Below, piece by piece: positions 24,738-33,760 of a stretch of 64,000 bases of DNA (position 1 is its first letter; every line of letters begins with the position of its first letter). Origin of the DNA: UMGS1498 sp900552335 (GTDB taxonomy: Bacteria > Bacillota_I > Bacilli_A > RF39 > UBA660); assembly GCA_902477075.1 (NCBI GenBank), contig CABSFU010000005.1, forward strand, positions 12,966-76,965, given 5' to 3'. The notes below the pieces were generated by a model. That model searched no databases. It saw only the letters and a list, made by a program, of their open reading frames with translations, and was not told the origin of the DNA. The translations under genes were made by a program, and so were the position numbers.

Positions 24738-24826
24738 GTGGTAGTTCACACGAATTACCACTCATTTCTGGTCCTCCTCGACCTAAGATTCGTGATAAAT
24801 GAAAGGGATGCAATATTCCCTTTTTA
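24738..24826 (+). ncRNA. Candidate phage small RNA with CTCCTC loop
   Basis: No gene covers this 265-base gap, but it folds as a compact RNA. Hairpin 1 is GTGGTAGTT/AATTACCAC (9 bp, one G-U) around CACACG. Hairpin 2 is GGTC/GACC closing a CTCCTC loop (24770-24783). The last hairpin, AAAGGGA/TTCCCTT (24802-24822), is followed by T residues and ends the transcript. A good -10 box stands at 24726. CTCCTC is complementary to GAGGAG, the Shine-Dalgarno core, which is the layout of C-rich-loop regulatory RNAs in Bacillota. Expression and targets are unproven. Confidence 0.55.
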
Positions 24827-24937
24827 TTTATCAAAAAATAGGCGATATAGGACTATTAAGAAATAACAAAAAGTAATAACGCGATATAAAGGCGTTTTCA
24901 AGCCTTTTGTGAAGCGTTTACATACGAGGTGGTATAA

Positions 24938-25303
24938 ATGCCCATAAAAGCACTACATTTATGCAATAAGGCAGGTTGTACGAGCCTTACGAGAGAAAGA
25001 TATTGCAGTAAGCATACCAAGGAAAGCAATAGATATAATAGGGAACGAACTGATAGTAAGTATACGGAGTTTTATAAGACAACCGAGTGGAAGGTAGCAA
25101 GGGGTATAGCACTAGCTAGAGATAACTATCAATGTGTGTTATGCAAAAGAAAAGGAATAAAAAAGAAAGCTGATATGGTACATCATATAATTCCAGTAAA
25201 GAAGGACTGGGGTAAAAGGTTAGATATAAATAATCTTATGTCATTGTGTGATGGATGCCATAACGGAATAGATCACAATAGCCCCCCACCCCTAAAAAGC
25301 TAG
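24938..25303 (+). CDS. HNH endonuclease
   Basis: Residues ~70-115 contain RDNYQCVLCKRKG, MVHHIIPVKKDW and NLMSLCDGCHNGI, the Cys4 plus His-His-Asn pattern of HNH nucleases. An extra N-terminal CNKAGCTSL...YCSKH zinc knuckle is present. In HK97-like phages an HNH protein next to terminase is needed for genome end cleavage and packaging, and that is the position here. Length 121 aa. GAGGTGG precedes the ATG. Confidence 0.9.
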   Translation: MPIKALHLCNKAGCTSLTRERYCSKHTKESNRYNRERTDSKYTEFYKTTEWKVARGIALARDNYQCVLCKRKGIKKKADMVHHIIPVKKDWGKRLDINNLMSLCDGCHNGIDHNSPPPLKS

Positions 25304-25539
25304 AGCGACATCTATTGTCGAACGGCGCCCAACTCTGTGTATGAAATCGCGTATTTCATAAGGGGGTATCAAAAAAATGTCTGGACTTTTGCGGGTAAAA
25401 GGGATAAAGTTGTCTTACACCAAATGATGGGGTTCCTTAAAGGCGATGGTGTGGAACATACTGAATATCGAGGCAGAGGTCAGTAAAAATATATTTTGAT
25501 GAGGCTTAAATGGTCTCATTTTTTAGTTAGGAGAAAAAT
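25304..25539 (+). other. Non-coding packaging region, possible cos site
   Basis: This 236-base gap between the HNH gene and the methyltransferase/terminase genes has no supported ORF. It follows a C-rich run (CCCCCCACCCCT) at the end of the HNH gene. It contains GCGACA/TGTCG, the GC-rich word GAACGGCGCCC and a perfect ATGAAAT/ATTTCAT hairpin. Such structured, relatively GC-rich DNA between HNH and TerS is where cohesive-end sites lie in related phages. The cut site itself cannot be placed. Confidence 0.4.
25499..25524 (+). terminator. Weak terminator before the ParB-methyltransferase gene
   Basis: ATGAG and CTCAT pair around an 11-nt loop followed by six T; the short stem makes it uncertain. 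Confidence 0.4.
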
Positions 25540-26877
25540 ATGAACATAGAAAAAAGAAAAATTGAAGAATTAAAACCAGCAGAATATAATCCTAGAAAAG
25601 AATTGAAACCAGGAGATGCTGAATACGAGAAGATAAAAAATAGTCTTTTGCATTTTGGATATGTTGATCCGATTATTATCAACAAAGATGGGACAATAAT
25701 TGGAGGGCATCAACGCGCTACCGTAATGAAAGATATTGGAAAAGTTGAAGTTGAGTGTGTTGTCGTAGATTTATCCAAAGAAGATGAAAAAGCACTCAAT
25801 GTTGCACTTAATAAAATAAGTGGCGAATGGGATATGGAAAAGTTGGGTGTTTTACTTGATGAATTAAATACAGTTGGTGTAATGGAACTAACAGGATTTG
25901 ATGTAGATGAATATACAAAAATGTTTGTCAAAGATGAAGTAAAAGAAGATAACTTTGACCTTGATAATAATATCCCTAAAGTTCCTTTTTCGAAACCTGG
26001 AGATATATGGAAACTTGGTAATCATAAATTGATATGTGGTGACTCAACAATAAAAGAAACGTATATCCGATTATTAGGTAATGAACAAGTAGATGCTACA
26101 ATTACTGATCCACCATACAACGTTGACTATGAATCTGATGATGGAAAGAAAATAAAAAACGACCATTTTACTGATAGTGATAGTTTCTATCGCTTTTTAT
26201 TTGCCTTTTATTTAAGAACATTTGAAGCAAGTAAGATGGGATCGCCAATTTATGTATTTCATAGTGATGTTGAAGGCGTTAATTTTAGAAAAGCAATGAA
26301 AGATGCAGGCTTTGATTTAAAACAATGCTTGATATGGGTTAAAAACGGAATGGTAATGTGTCGCCAAGATTATCACTGGAGGCATGAACCAATTCTTTAT
26401 GCATGGAAACCAGGCGCAAGTCACAAATGGTATGGAGATAGAGATAAGGATACAGTTATAGATGATTTTATGCAAATGAATCCGAAGAAAATGTCCAAAG
26501 GAGAACTAGTAGAATACTTTCAGAAACTTATTGATAGTCAAAATGAATATAGTTCAGTAATTTATAATGACAAGCCAACAAGAAGTGAAGAACATCCAAC
26601 AATGAAACCAATTACTCTCATTGCCAAATTAATGTGTAACTCAAGCAAGAAAGATGATATCGTTCTTGATCCATTTGGAGGATCTGGTTCAACATTAATT
26701 GCTGCTGAACAATTAGGTAGAAAGTGTTACACAATAGAGTTGGATGAAAAATATGTTGATGTAATTGTAAAAAGATATCTTCAATTTGTAGGGAATTCAG
26801 AAAGCATAATTTTAATACGTGATGGTAAGGAATATACCTACGAAGAAGCTATAGGAGGAGAAAATATGAGTGAATAG
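25540..26877 (+). CDS. ParB-domain N6-adenine/N4-cytosine DNA methyltransferase
   Basis: Residues ~1-90 are a ParB/Srx-like domain (ELKPAEYNPRKE, GTIIGGHQRATVMKDIG). From ~150 there is a beta-class amino-methyltransferase, with motif IV DPPYNVDYE first and the SAM-binding motif I DPFGGSGSTLIAAEQLGR near the C-terminus. This fusion is common beside terminase in phages and protects or marks phage DNA. Length 445 aa. No partner restriction enzyme is present. AGGAG precedes the ATG. Confidence 0.93.
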   Translation: MNIEKRKIEELKPAEYNPRKELKPGDAEYEKIKNSLLHFGYVDPIIINKDGTIIGGHQRATVMKDIGKVEVECVVVDLSKEDEKALNVALNKISGEWDMEKLGVLLDELNTVGVMELTGFDVDEYTKMFVKDEVKEDNFDLDNNIPKVPFSKPGDIWKLGNHKLICGDSTIKETYIRLLGNEQVDATITDPPYNVDYESDDGKKIKNDHFTDSDSFYRFLFAFYLRTFEASKMGSPIYVFHSDVEGVNFRKAMKDAGFDLKQCLIWVKNGMVMCRQDYHWRHEPILYAWKPGASHKWYGDRDKDTVIDDFMQMNPKKMSKGELVEYFQKLIDSQNEYSSVIYNDKPTRSEEHPTMKPITLIAKLMCNSSKKDDIVLDPFGGSGSTLIAAEQLGRKCYTIELDEKYVDVIVKRYLQFVGNSESIILIRDGKEYTYEEAIGGENMSE

Positions 26878-26893
26878 TTAGGAGGAATATGTT

Positions 26894-27391
26894 ATGTCAG
26901 TAAGAGGACCAAAACCAAAGCCAACAGTAGTTCATGTTATGAATGATAATCCAGGAAAAAGAGATATAACCGAACATGTAGAGTTAGAAAATAGTGTTCC
27001 AACAATAGAAGATGAATCGTTGCTTGAAGCACCAGAATGGATTAAAAATAACCCAATAGCCAAGGCTGAATGGGATAGGGTTGCTCCAATTCTTGCTGAC
27101 CTTGGACTTTTAAAAGTTAATGATACATCGGCATTGGAAGCATATTGCAAGTGCTGGAGCCGATATAAAGAGGCCGAGCAACAAATTGATAGAGCTCAAA
27201 GTACCATTATCAAAACACCATCTGGTTATGTGCAACAAATACCTCAAGTATCTATAGCACATAGATATTTGAAATTAGCAAAAGAATTCATGACAGAATT
27301 TGGACTAACACCGAGTAGTCGAGGAAGAATGCAACTACCAGGAGATGACTTTGATGATGAGATGGAGGAACTACTAAAGGAGAACGAGTAA
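26894..27391 (+). CDS. terS: Terminase small subunit (P27 family)
   Basis: TerS recognises phage DNA and loads it on the packaging motor. The N-terminus MSVRGPKPKPTVVHVMNDNPGKR and the helical core (NPIAKAEWDRVAPILADLGLLKVNDTSALEAYCKCWSRYKEAE) are typical of the P27 group, as is the tail GLTPSSRGRMQLP. Length 165 aa. It ends 1 base before TerL. Confidence 0.92.
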   Translation: MSVRGPKPKPTVVHVMNDNPGKRDITEHVELENSVPTIEDESLLEAPEWIKNNPIAKAEWDRVAPILADLGLLKVNDTSALEAYCKCWSRYKEAEQQIDRAQSTIIKTPSGYVQQIPQVSIAHRYLKLAKEFMTEFGLTPSSRGRMQLPGDDFDDEMEELLKENE

Positions 27392-27392
27392 T

Positions 27393-28934
27393 ATGTTTAG
27401 TGAAAAGAAAGCGAATACTGCGGTTCGATTCATTAAACTTTTAAAACATACACAGGGAGAATTTGCAAGAAAGCCATTTAATTTAATGGAGTTCCAAGAA
27501 AAAATAGTAAAAGATTTAATAGGAACATTAAATGAAGATGGAACTAGACAATATCGTGAGGCCTTTATATTCTTACCAAGAAAAAATGGTAAGACAGAGT
27601 TAATAGCAGCAATGCTTGTATATTTTCTTTTTATGGATGATGAGTATGGTGCTGAAATTTATTCATGTGCTAATGATAGAGAACAAGCATCAAAAGTTTT
27701 TAATGCGGCAGCTGCGATGATAAGAATGAATAAAGCATTATTCAAAAAATGCAAGATATTGGAATCGCAAAAGAAGATTGTGAGATTAGAAACAAATTCA
27801 TTTTATAAAGCAATATCCGCTGATACAAATACAAAAGATGGATTTAATGCTCATATTGTTATATATGATGAAATACACGCATCAAAAAATCGTAAATTAT
27901 ATGATTTAATGAAAACCAGTCAAGGTGCTCGTAGACAACCACTTTTTATTAGTATTACAACAGCAGGTGTAGAAACTGGAACAATATGTTACGAATTGTA
28001 TGAGTATTCTAAAAAAATACTAGATCACGTTGTGGAAGATAAAACATTTTATCCAGTAATATATGAAGCTCCAGAAGAAGCTGACATATATGATGAGAAA
28101 ACTTGGTATATTGCCAATCCTGCTCTTGGAGTATTCAGGAAAATTGAAGAAATGAGAACATTAGCAGTTAGGGCAAAGGAAATACCAACTGCTGAGGCAA
28201 CATTTAGAAGATTATATCTAAATCAATGGGTAAATGGCGAGGTTGCTTGGATGGATATGAAAAAATGGAAAGCCAGTGACAGAGAATTTGACTTTGAATC
28301 AATAAGAGGTCATCCTTGCACAATTGGTATAGATTTATCATCCAAAATAGACTTAACAAGCGTAAATGCCGAGTTTAGGCTTGATAGTGGAGAATACATA
28401 ATGCTTTCGCACAGTTTTATGCCTAAAAACAGAGTTTTAGAGCGAGAAAAACAAGATAGAGTGCCATATAGTTTGTGGATAAAACAAGGCTATATAACAG
28501 CTACAGAAGGAGATGTTGTTGATTATGATTACATAAAGAAATATATAAAAGATTTACATCTCATATATCCAGTAATGCAAATCGGATACGATCCATATAA
28601 TGCAACACAATTTGCTACTGATATGGAAAAAGATGGCTTTATTATGGTAGAAGTTCGACAAGGAATGCTTACTTTGTCAGAACCTACAAAAGATGTAGAA
28701 GCATTAGTATTACAAAGAAGAATAATTACTAATAAAAATCCAGTTCTCACTTGGGCAATATCAAATGCCATAGCCAAAACGGATGCTAATGAAAATAAAA
28801 TGTTAGATAAGAGTAAAACAAGATTTAGAATTGACCCAGCAGCGGCTATGATTATAAGCCACACATTGGCACGAATTGACAATGGCGAGATAGATATAAA
28901 TCAACATATAATGAGCGAAGGATTTGGATTTTAG
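27393..28934 (+). CDS. terL: Terminase large subunit
   Basis: TerL is the ATP-driven packaging motor and headful or cos nuclease. Walker A is FLPRKNGKTELIAAM, Walker B is IVIYDEIHA, and the coupling motif region is SITTAG. The RNase H-like nuclease half starts with TIGIDLSSKIDLTS and continues to DEN...MLDKSKTRFRIDPAAAM. At 513 aa it is full length. This is the phage lambda/HK97-like group with P27 TerS. Confidence 0.95.
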   Translation: MFSEKKANTAVRFIKLLKHTQGEFARKPFNLMEFQEKIVKDLIGTLNEDGTRQYREAFIFLPRKNGKTELIAAMLVYFLFMDDEYGAEIYSCANDREQASKVFNAAAAMIRMNKALFKKCKILESQKKIVRLETNSFYKAISADTNTKDGFNAHIVIYDEIHASKNRKLYDLMKTSQGARRQPLFISITTAGVETGTICYELYEYSKKILDHVVEDKTFYPVIYEAPEEADIYDEKTWYIANPALGVFRKIEEMRTLAVRAKEIPTAEATFRRLYLNQWVNGEVAWMDMKKWKASDREFDFESIRGHPCTIGIDLSSKIDLTSVNAEFRLDSGEYIMLSHSFMPKNRVLEREKQDRVPYSLWIKQGYITATEGDVVDYDYIKKYIKDLHLIYPVMQIGYDPYNATQFATDMEKDGFIMVEVRQGMLTLSEPTKDVEALVLQRRIITNKNPVLTWAISNAIAKTDANENKMLDKSKTRFRIDPAAAMIISHTLARIDNGEIDINQHIMSEGFGF

Positions 28935-28950
28935 AAAGGAGTTGTAGGAA

Positions 28951-29148
28951 ATGTCTAACAGAAATATAACACAGAGGACCAAGAACAGGTTCCTTTTTTT
29001 GTGTAGCTATATTGAAGATATATTAGTTCTCTTTGGACTATTATCTATCATTATTGCTGCATATTTGATGGACTTAAAACTTGGATTATTAGTACAGGGT
29101 TTAGTGTTAATATGGATCGGATTTGTTCTTTCTAAAATATTGAAATGA
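28951..29148 (+). CDS. Small two-helix membrane protein between TerL and portal
   Basis: This 65-residue protein has a basic N-terminus and two hydrophobic helices (ILVLFGLLSIIIAAYLM and LGLLVQGLVLIWIGFVLSKIL). Small membrane proteins of unknown role are often found at this position in Bacillota siphoviruses. AAAGGAG lies upstream of the ATG. Confidence 0.65.
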   Translation: MSNRNITQRTKNRFLFLCSYIEDILVLFGLLSIIIAAYLMDLKLGLLVQGLVLIWIGFVLSKILK

Positions 29149-29158
29149 GGTGGCATAA

Positions 29159-30520
29159 ATGTTATTCAGAAAACTAGAACAACGAAGTGAAAAAGTTGAT
29201 ACCAGCGATTTGAAAAAACCAAATAAGTGGCTAATTAATTTAATTGGTGGTAATGAAACTTATTCAGGAGAAAACGTAGATACCTCAACGGCAATAAATA
29301 TCGCAGCAGTTTATGCTTGTATAAGAATCTTATCAAATCATGTTGCTATGTTGCCACTTCAACTATATCAAGAAACAAGAAATAAAAAGAAAAGAATACA
29401 CGATCATCCGATTGCTAAACTTATTGAAACAAGACCTAATCCATACATGACACCATTTCAGTTTAAACAAACGATGGAAGCCCATAGACAATTATATGGG
29501 AATGCCTTTGCTGAAATAGAATGGAGTAAAACCGGATATCCAAAAGCATTATGGATACTAAATCCTTTAGTAACAAAAGTTGTCATGGAAAAAGACAATG
29601 AAGGAAATTTAAAAAGATATTTAGTTCAGACAACATTAGTAAATGGCAAAATAGTGTACTTACCTTACAGTTCTGTACTCCATATTAAAGGCTTATCTAC
29701 TGATGGAATAATCGGTAAAAGTCCTATAGAAGTAGCAAGAGAAACGATAGGTATTCAAATTGCAGGTCAAAAGTTTACTGGCAAATTTTATGCAAATGGA
29801 ACAATGAGTAGTGGCGTGTTAAAAGTTCCGCAATCACTTAAACCAGAAGCCAAAGCTATCATTAGAAAAGAGTGGGAAAAATTTAATAATGGGTTAGATA
29901 ATAGTCATAGAGTTGCAATACTAGATGCAGGACTTGACTATCAGTCATTAGGAATAAAACAATGTGACGCACAATACATTGAAACTCAAAAGTTTTCTAT
30001 TGCAGAAATTGCAAGAATATTTAATGTACCACCACATATGTTAGCAGACCTAGAAAGAGCAACGTTTTCTAACATAGAGCAACAATCTCTAGAATTTGTA
30101 AGGGATACTTTGTCTCCATTATTAATTAGTTGGGAGCAAGAACTTCAATATCAATTATTCACAGAGGAAGAAATAGAAAAACAAAAATATTATTTTAAGT
30201 TCAATCTTAACTCCTTGTTACGTGGCGATAGTACGAATCGTGCAGCATATTATGAAAAAATGATAAATCTTGGAATTTATTCTATCAATGAAGTTAGAGA
30301 GTTGGAAGATAAAGACAAGATAAAAAATGGCGATAAACATTATATGTCGTTAAACTATATTGATATTGATTTAATGAATGAATATCAAAAACAAAAAGTA
30401 AAAATAAAAGAAAATCCAGTGGAGGACAAACCTCCAGATGAAGATGCTGATCCGAAAGAGAATATAGATGAAAATAACGAAGGAGGTGGTAAAGATGAAC
30501 AAACGGATCAAGGAAATTAG
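29159..30520 (+). CDS. Portal protein (HK97 family)
   Basis: The portal forms the dodecameric ring through which DNA enters the head. STAINIAAVYACIRILSNHVAMLPLQLYQE, the stem region GGQKFTGKFYANGTMSSGVLKVP and the RIFNVPPHMLADLERATFSNIEQQ segment are family hallmarks. The C-terminus is acidic and disordered (EDKPPDEDADPKENIDENNEGG). Length 453 aa is usual. The last 26 bases overlap the protease gene. Confidence 0.94.
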   Translation: MLFRKLEQRSEKVDTSDLKKPNKWLINLIGGNETYSGENVDTSTAINIAAVYACIRILSNHVAMLPLQLYQETRNKKKRIHDHPIAKLIETRPNPYMTPFQFKQTMEAHRQLYGNAFAEIEWSKTGYPKALWILNPLVTKVVMEKDNEGNLKRYLVQTTLVNGKIVYLPYSSVLHIKGLSTDGIIGKSPIEVARETIGIQIAGQKFTGKFYANGTMSSGVLKVPQSLKPEAKAIIRKEWEKFNNGLDNSHRVAILDAGLDYQSLGIKQCDAQYIETQKFSIAEIARIFNVPPHMLADLERATFSNIEQQSLEFVRDTLSPLLISWEQELQYQLFTEEEIEKQKYYFKFNLNSLLRGDSTNRAAYYEKMINLGIYSINEVRELEDKDKIKNGDKHYMSLNYIDIDLMNEYQKQKVKIKENPVEDKPPDEDADPKENIDENNEGGGKDEQTDQGN

Positions 30521-31103
30521 ATATATTCCAGCAATGTCGTTAGAAGTACGTGACAGTAGTGATGATGTCATGGCAATTAAAGGATATGTAGTAAAATTTA
30601 ATGACAGGAGCCAACTTTTATACGATGAATGGTATGAAAGAGTGGCTAAAGGTGCATTTGCTAAAAGCCTTGAACAAAACACAATAAAGGCACTATGGAA
30701 TCATAATTCTGATATTGTTCTTGGCAGTACAAAATCAAGAACTTTACAACTTGTTGAAGATGACATTGGGTTAAGATTTGAACTCGAACTTCCAAATAGT
30801 AGTCAAGCCAAAGATATTTATGAATCAATAAAAAGAGGCGATGTCGATGGTGTCTCATTTGGATTTTATGTCAGAGAAAATGGCGATAAATGGGAGTATC
30901 TAAAAGAAGAAGATATTTATGAAAGAACTTTATTAGATATTGACTTAATAGAAATCTCACCGACACCATTTCCAGCATATCCAACAAGTGAAGTGGGTAA
31001 AAGGTCACTAGAGGCTCATAATCTTAAATCAAAAGAAGAAAGAGTTCTCGAAGAACTAAAAAAAGCGCAAGTTAACGCGATGATAGAATTATTAAAAATA
31101 TAG
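30495..31103 (+). CDS. Prohead protease (HK97 family, U35)
   Basis: This serine protease matures the capsid. MAIKGYVVKFNDRSQLLYDEWYERVAKGAFAKSL, ALWNHNSDIVLGST (catalytic His) and DVDGVSFGF (catalytic Ser) are present. It is followed by the usual ISPTPFPAYPTSEV block. ATG 30495 is used because AGGAGGTGG is 5 nt upstream. Length 202 aa. Confidence 0.93.
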   Translation: MNKRIKEIRYIPAMSLEVRDSSDDVMAIKGYVVKFNDRSQLLYDEWYERVAKGAFAKSLEQNTIKALWNHNSDIVLGSTKSRTLQLVEDDIGLRFELELPNSSQAKDIYESIKRGDVDGVSFGFYVRENGDKWEYLKEEDIYERTLLDIDLIEISPTPFPAYPTSEVGKRSLEAHNLKSKEERVLEELKKAQVNAMIELLKI

Positions 31104-31118
31104 AATAGGAGAAAAAAT

Positions 31119-32366
31119 ATGAATAAAAAATTAATAGAATTAAGAAGAAATCTAACTGTTAAATTAAAAGAAGCAAGAGAATTAATTGATGAAGGAAAAA
31201 TCGAAGAAGGTCAAAAGGCGACCAAAGAAGCACAAGAAATAAAAGACCAAATTGTTTTAGAAGAACAAATGGTGGAACTTGAAGATACTATAAAAGATGA
31301 TAATAAAATCGTTGATGTAGAAGATAGAAGTGCAAAGAAGAAAGTAGAATCAAGAACAGCTCTAGTTCATTACTTGCAAGGTAAAAAACTAACAGCAGAA
31401 GAAAGAACCTTACTTGTAGAAACAACAACACCAGGAGAAGGTCAAAACTCAATGGCAGTAATTGTTCCACAAGATATTTATACAGAAATCAATGAATTAA
31501 AAAGACAATATAAGTCATTAAAACAATATACAGATGTACAATCAACAGGAACCAATTCAGGTTCTTTTGTTTTTGAACCAGGAGATAGCATCGAACCATT
31601 TGTAGATGTAGATGAGGGAACAGAAATCGGAGAATTAACATCACCAAACTTACGTCAACAAAAATTTGCTATTACTGATAAAGGTGGAATCTTACCTATA
31701 AGTAATACCTTACTTTCTGATGAGGCTGGCGGTTTAATGAAATACATTATGAAATGGATAGCTAGAAAATCTACAGTTACAGATAATGTAAAGATTTTAT
31801 CAGTGTTGAATGGACACGGAATCAAAATAAAAGCATCAACTCCAGATGAAGTAAAAAGTGCTATGAACACTAAACTTGATCCTGAATTATTAAGCACAGC
31901 CGTAATTATTACAAACCAAAATGGATTTGATATTATGGATAACTGGAAAGATGCTGTAGGTAGACCAATTCTACAAGACCATCCAACAGAAAAAACTAAA
32001 AAAACTCTAGGTGGTGTAACAATCGAAGTGTTCGCTAACAGAACTATTAAAGATGTTGATGGAGCATCTCCTGTTTATATTGGTAATTTAGAAGAAGCAA
32101 TCAAATTCATGGATAGAGAACAACTTGCTATTGCTGTATCAACAGAGGCAGGATTTACTAAAAATTTAACTTTGGTTAGGGCTTTACAAAGAGATGATGT
32201 TGAGCCAAAAGATTTAGAAGCATACCTAAACATTAGCTTAACAGCACCAAAAGAACAACCAGTAGTTCATGTTAAGAATGTAACAACTACGGAAAACAAA
32301 GTAACTAATACAACTCCTGTAGAAGATACTTCACAATCAGAACAAACAAATACAGGGGAAGAATAG
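31119..32366 (+). CDS. Major capsid protein (HK97 fold)
   Basis: The first ~110 residues are a coiled-coil delta domain (KLKEARELIDEGKIEEGQKATKEAQEIKDQI) that acts as built-in scaffold and is cut off by the protease. The HK97-fold body follows (VPQDIYTEINELKRQYKSLKQYTDV, KFAITDKGGILPISNTLLSDE, DAVGRPILQDHPTEKTKKTLGG). An unusual Thr/Val/Asn-rich C-terminal tail (~380-415) extends past the fold. Length 415 aa. Confidence 0.95.
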   Translation: MNKKLIELRRNLTVKLKEARELIDEGKIEEGQKATKEAQEIKDQIVLEEQMVELEDTIKDDNKIVDVEDRSAKKKVESRTALVHYLQGKKLTAEERTLLVETTTPGEGQNSMAVIVPQDIYTEINELKRQYKSLKQYTDVQSTGTNSGSFVFEPGDSIEPFVDVDEGTEIGELTSPNLRQQKFAITDKGGILPISNTLLSDEAGGLMKYIMKWIARKSTVTDNVKILSVLNGHGIKIKASTPDEVKSAMNTKLDPELLSTAVIITNQNGFDIMDNWKDAVGRPILQDHPTEKTKKTLGGVTIEVFANRTIKDVDGASPVYIGNLEEAIKFMDREQLAIAVSTEAGFTKNLTLVRALQRDDVEPKDLEAYLNISLTAPKEQPVVHVKNVTTTENKVTNTTPVEDTSQSEQTNTGEE

Positions 32367-32414
32367 GAGAGGCCAAAAGGCTTCTCTTAATTTTATATGA
32401 GGAGATGAAAGAAA

Positions 32415-32708
32415 ATGGTGGATTTAAAAAAAGCAAAAGAATATTTACGAATTGATTATGAAGAAGATGATGAATTCATTAGGTCTTTAATAGCAGCCTC
32501 AAAGATATATTTGGAAAATGCTATTGGAGAGTATAAATCAAATGAATTAACGGATCTTGCTCAACTTATTTTAATAGAGCATTGGAATGACAATCGTTCA
32601 TTAGTTGGAGTAGTTACTGACGTTATCAAACATAGTGTAGATGCAATTATTTTTCAAGTTAAGTATTGCAGTCAGGTAGATGAAAATGAATCCGGGCAAA
32701 CTGAATAA
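32415..32708 (+). CDS. Head-tail connector (gp6-like)
   Basis: MVDLKKAKEYLRIDYEEDDEFIRSLIAASKIYLENAIGEYK is the classic start of the HK97 gp6/SPP1 gp15 adaptor that docks under the portal. Length 97 aa; it overlaps the next gene by 29 bases. Confidence 0.88.
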   Translation: MVDLKKAKEYLRIDYEEDDEFIRSLIAASKIYLENAIGEYKSNELTDLAQLILIEHWNDNRSLVGVVTDVIKHSVDAIIFQVKYCSQVDENESGQTE

Positions 32709-33021
32709 AAGAATAGAAATTCAAAGGTTTGAAAAAGACTTTGATAGCGAAGGAATTGAAGAAAAGAAATGGATAACAATACGTCCAATATTTGCAGCTA
32801 TTGAAGATAAAATTGTAAGAACTACTAATGAAGATAATTCTATAACTACTCAAGTAGAAACTAACATGATTATTAGAAAAAATTACAAGCCAATATTTAC
32901 AAGTGACATCAGAATAGTGTACGAGAATCGTATTTATAATGTTCTTGATATAAGTGAAGTGGACAATAACTATATAAAGTTAATTACTAAAGGAGAAAAA
33001 CTATATGTCAGCAAGACTTGA
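32680..33021 (+). CDS. Head closure protein (SPP1 gp16-like)
   Basis: MNPGKLNKRIEIQRFEKDFDSEGIEEKKWITIRPIFAAIEDK and the beta-rich rest match the phage head-tail joining (closure) family of about 110 aa. It may start at 32680 or at the ATG two codons on (32686). Strong overlaps with both neighbours indicate coupled translation. Confidence 0.85.
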   Translation: MKMNPGKLNKRIEIQRFEKDFDSEGIEEKKWITIRPIFAAIEDKIVRTTNEDNSITTQVETNMIIRKNYKPIFTSDIRIVYENRIYNVLDISEVDNNYIKLITKGEKLYVSKT

Positions 33022-33424
33022 TTTTGATGGACTTGATGCAATTGTAAATGACTTAAATAAAATGAATGATTTATTAGATAGCAACATAATAGATGATGCT
33101 CTTGAAGAAGCAATACAACCAGCATATAAAGATGCTGTTCGCAGAGCTCCTAGAGATAAGAAAGGACATCAAGGAAAGTATGGTAATGGACACATGGCAG
33201 ATAATATTCCTTTAAAGTTGGTCCGTGATAACGGATATCGTGCCATCGAATATGGATGGGAAAAGTCTGATAATAGTGATTATTACTATGCAAAATTCGT
33301 TGAATGGGGAACTTCAAATGGTAATTATCCGAAAAAACCTTTCATGAATAAATCGATGAGTAAAAATAAGAATCAGTGTTTTAATGTTTTTTCTGAACGA
33401 GTAAGAAAGGAACTAGGACTATGA
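33005..33424 (+). CDS. HK97 gp10-like tail completion protein
   Basis: The segment RRAPRDKKGHQGKYGNGHMADNIPLKL and YYAKFVEWGTSNGNYPKKPFMNKSM is diagnostic for the HK97-gp10 family, which connects head and tail. Length 139 aa; it overlaps the flanking genes. Confidence 0.9.
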   Translation: MSARLDFDGLDAIVNDLNKMNDLLDSNIIDDALEEAIQPAYKDAVRRAPRDKKGHQGKYGNGHMADNIPLKLVRDNGYRAIEYGWEKSDNSDYYYAKFVEWGTSNGNYPKKPFMNKSMSKNKNQCFNVFSERVRKELGL

Positions 33425-33759
33425 ATATTCGTGCTAAAACTAAAAAGGCTCTTAATAAATTACAAGTGCCAAGTGGTTATCAAGAAATAACAAATCCACC
33501 AGAAACTTATATCACATTTTTTGAATATGACTATGAGTACGATTATTCAGAAGATGAAATCACTAGAGCAATATATATTGTTCAAGTAGATTTATGGACT
33601 AAAAATCCTAAATATAAAGATTTAGAAAAAGAAATCATTAAGGTAATGGAAAGTGAGGATTTTTATCTTGATGATGAAGAAGATTTGTATGAGAAAGATA
33701 CAAAAATGTATCATAAGGCATTCCGTTTCAAATTGGAAAATATAAAGGAGGTTGAATAA
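33421..33759 (+). CDS. Tail terminator-like protein
   Basis: This 112-residue protein lies in the tail-terminator slot, between gp10 and the major tail protein. ITFFEYDYEYDYSEDEITRAIYIVQVDLWTK and AFRFKLENIKEVE fit the alternating strands of that family. Assignment uses position plus pattern. It shares ATGA with the previous gene. Confidence 0.7.
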   Translation: MNIRAKTKKALNKLQVPSGYQEITNPPETYITFFEYDYEYDYSEDEITRAIYIVQVDLWTKNPKYKDLEKEIIKVMESEDFYLDDEEDLYEKDTKMYHKAFRFKLENIKEVE

Positions 33760-33760
33760 A

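Noticed and set aside
25369..25419. A 16-codon ORF (MSGLLRVKGIKLSYTK) in the packaging region.
   Set aside because: Too short, with no proper ribosome spacing or family support.
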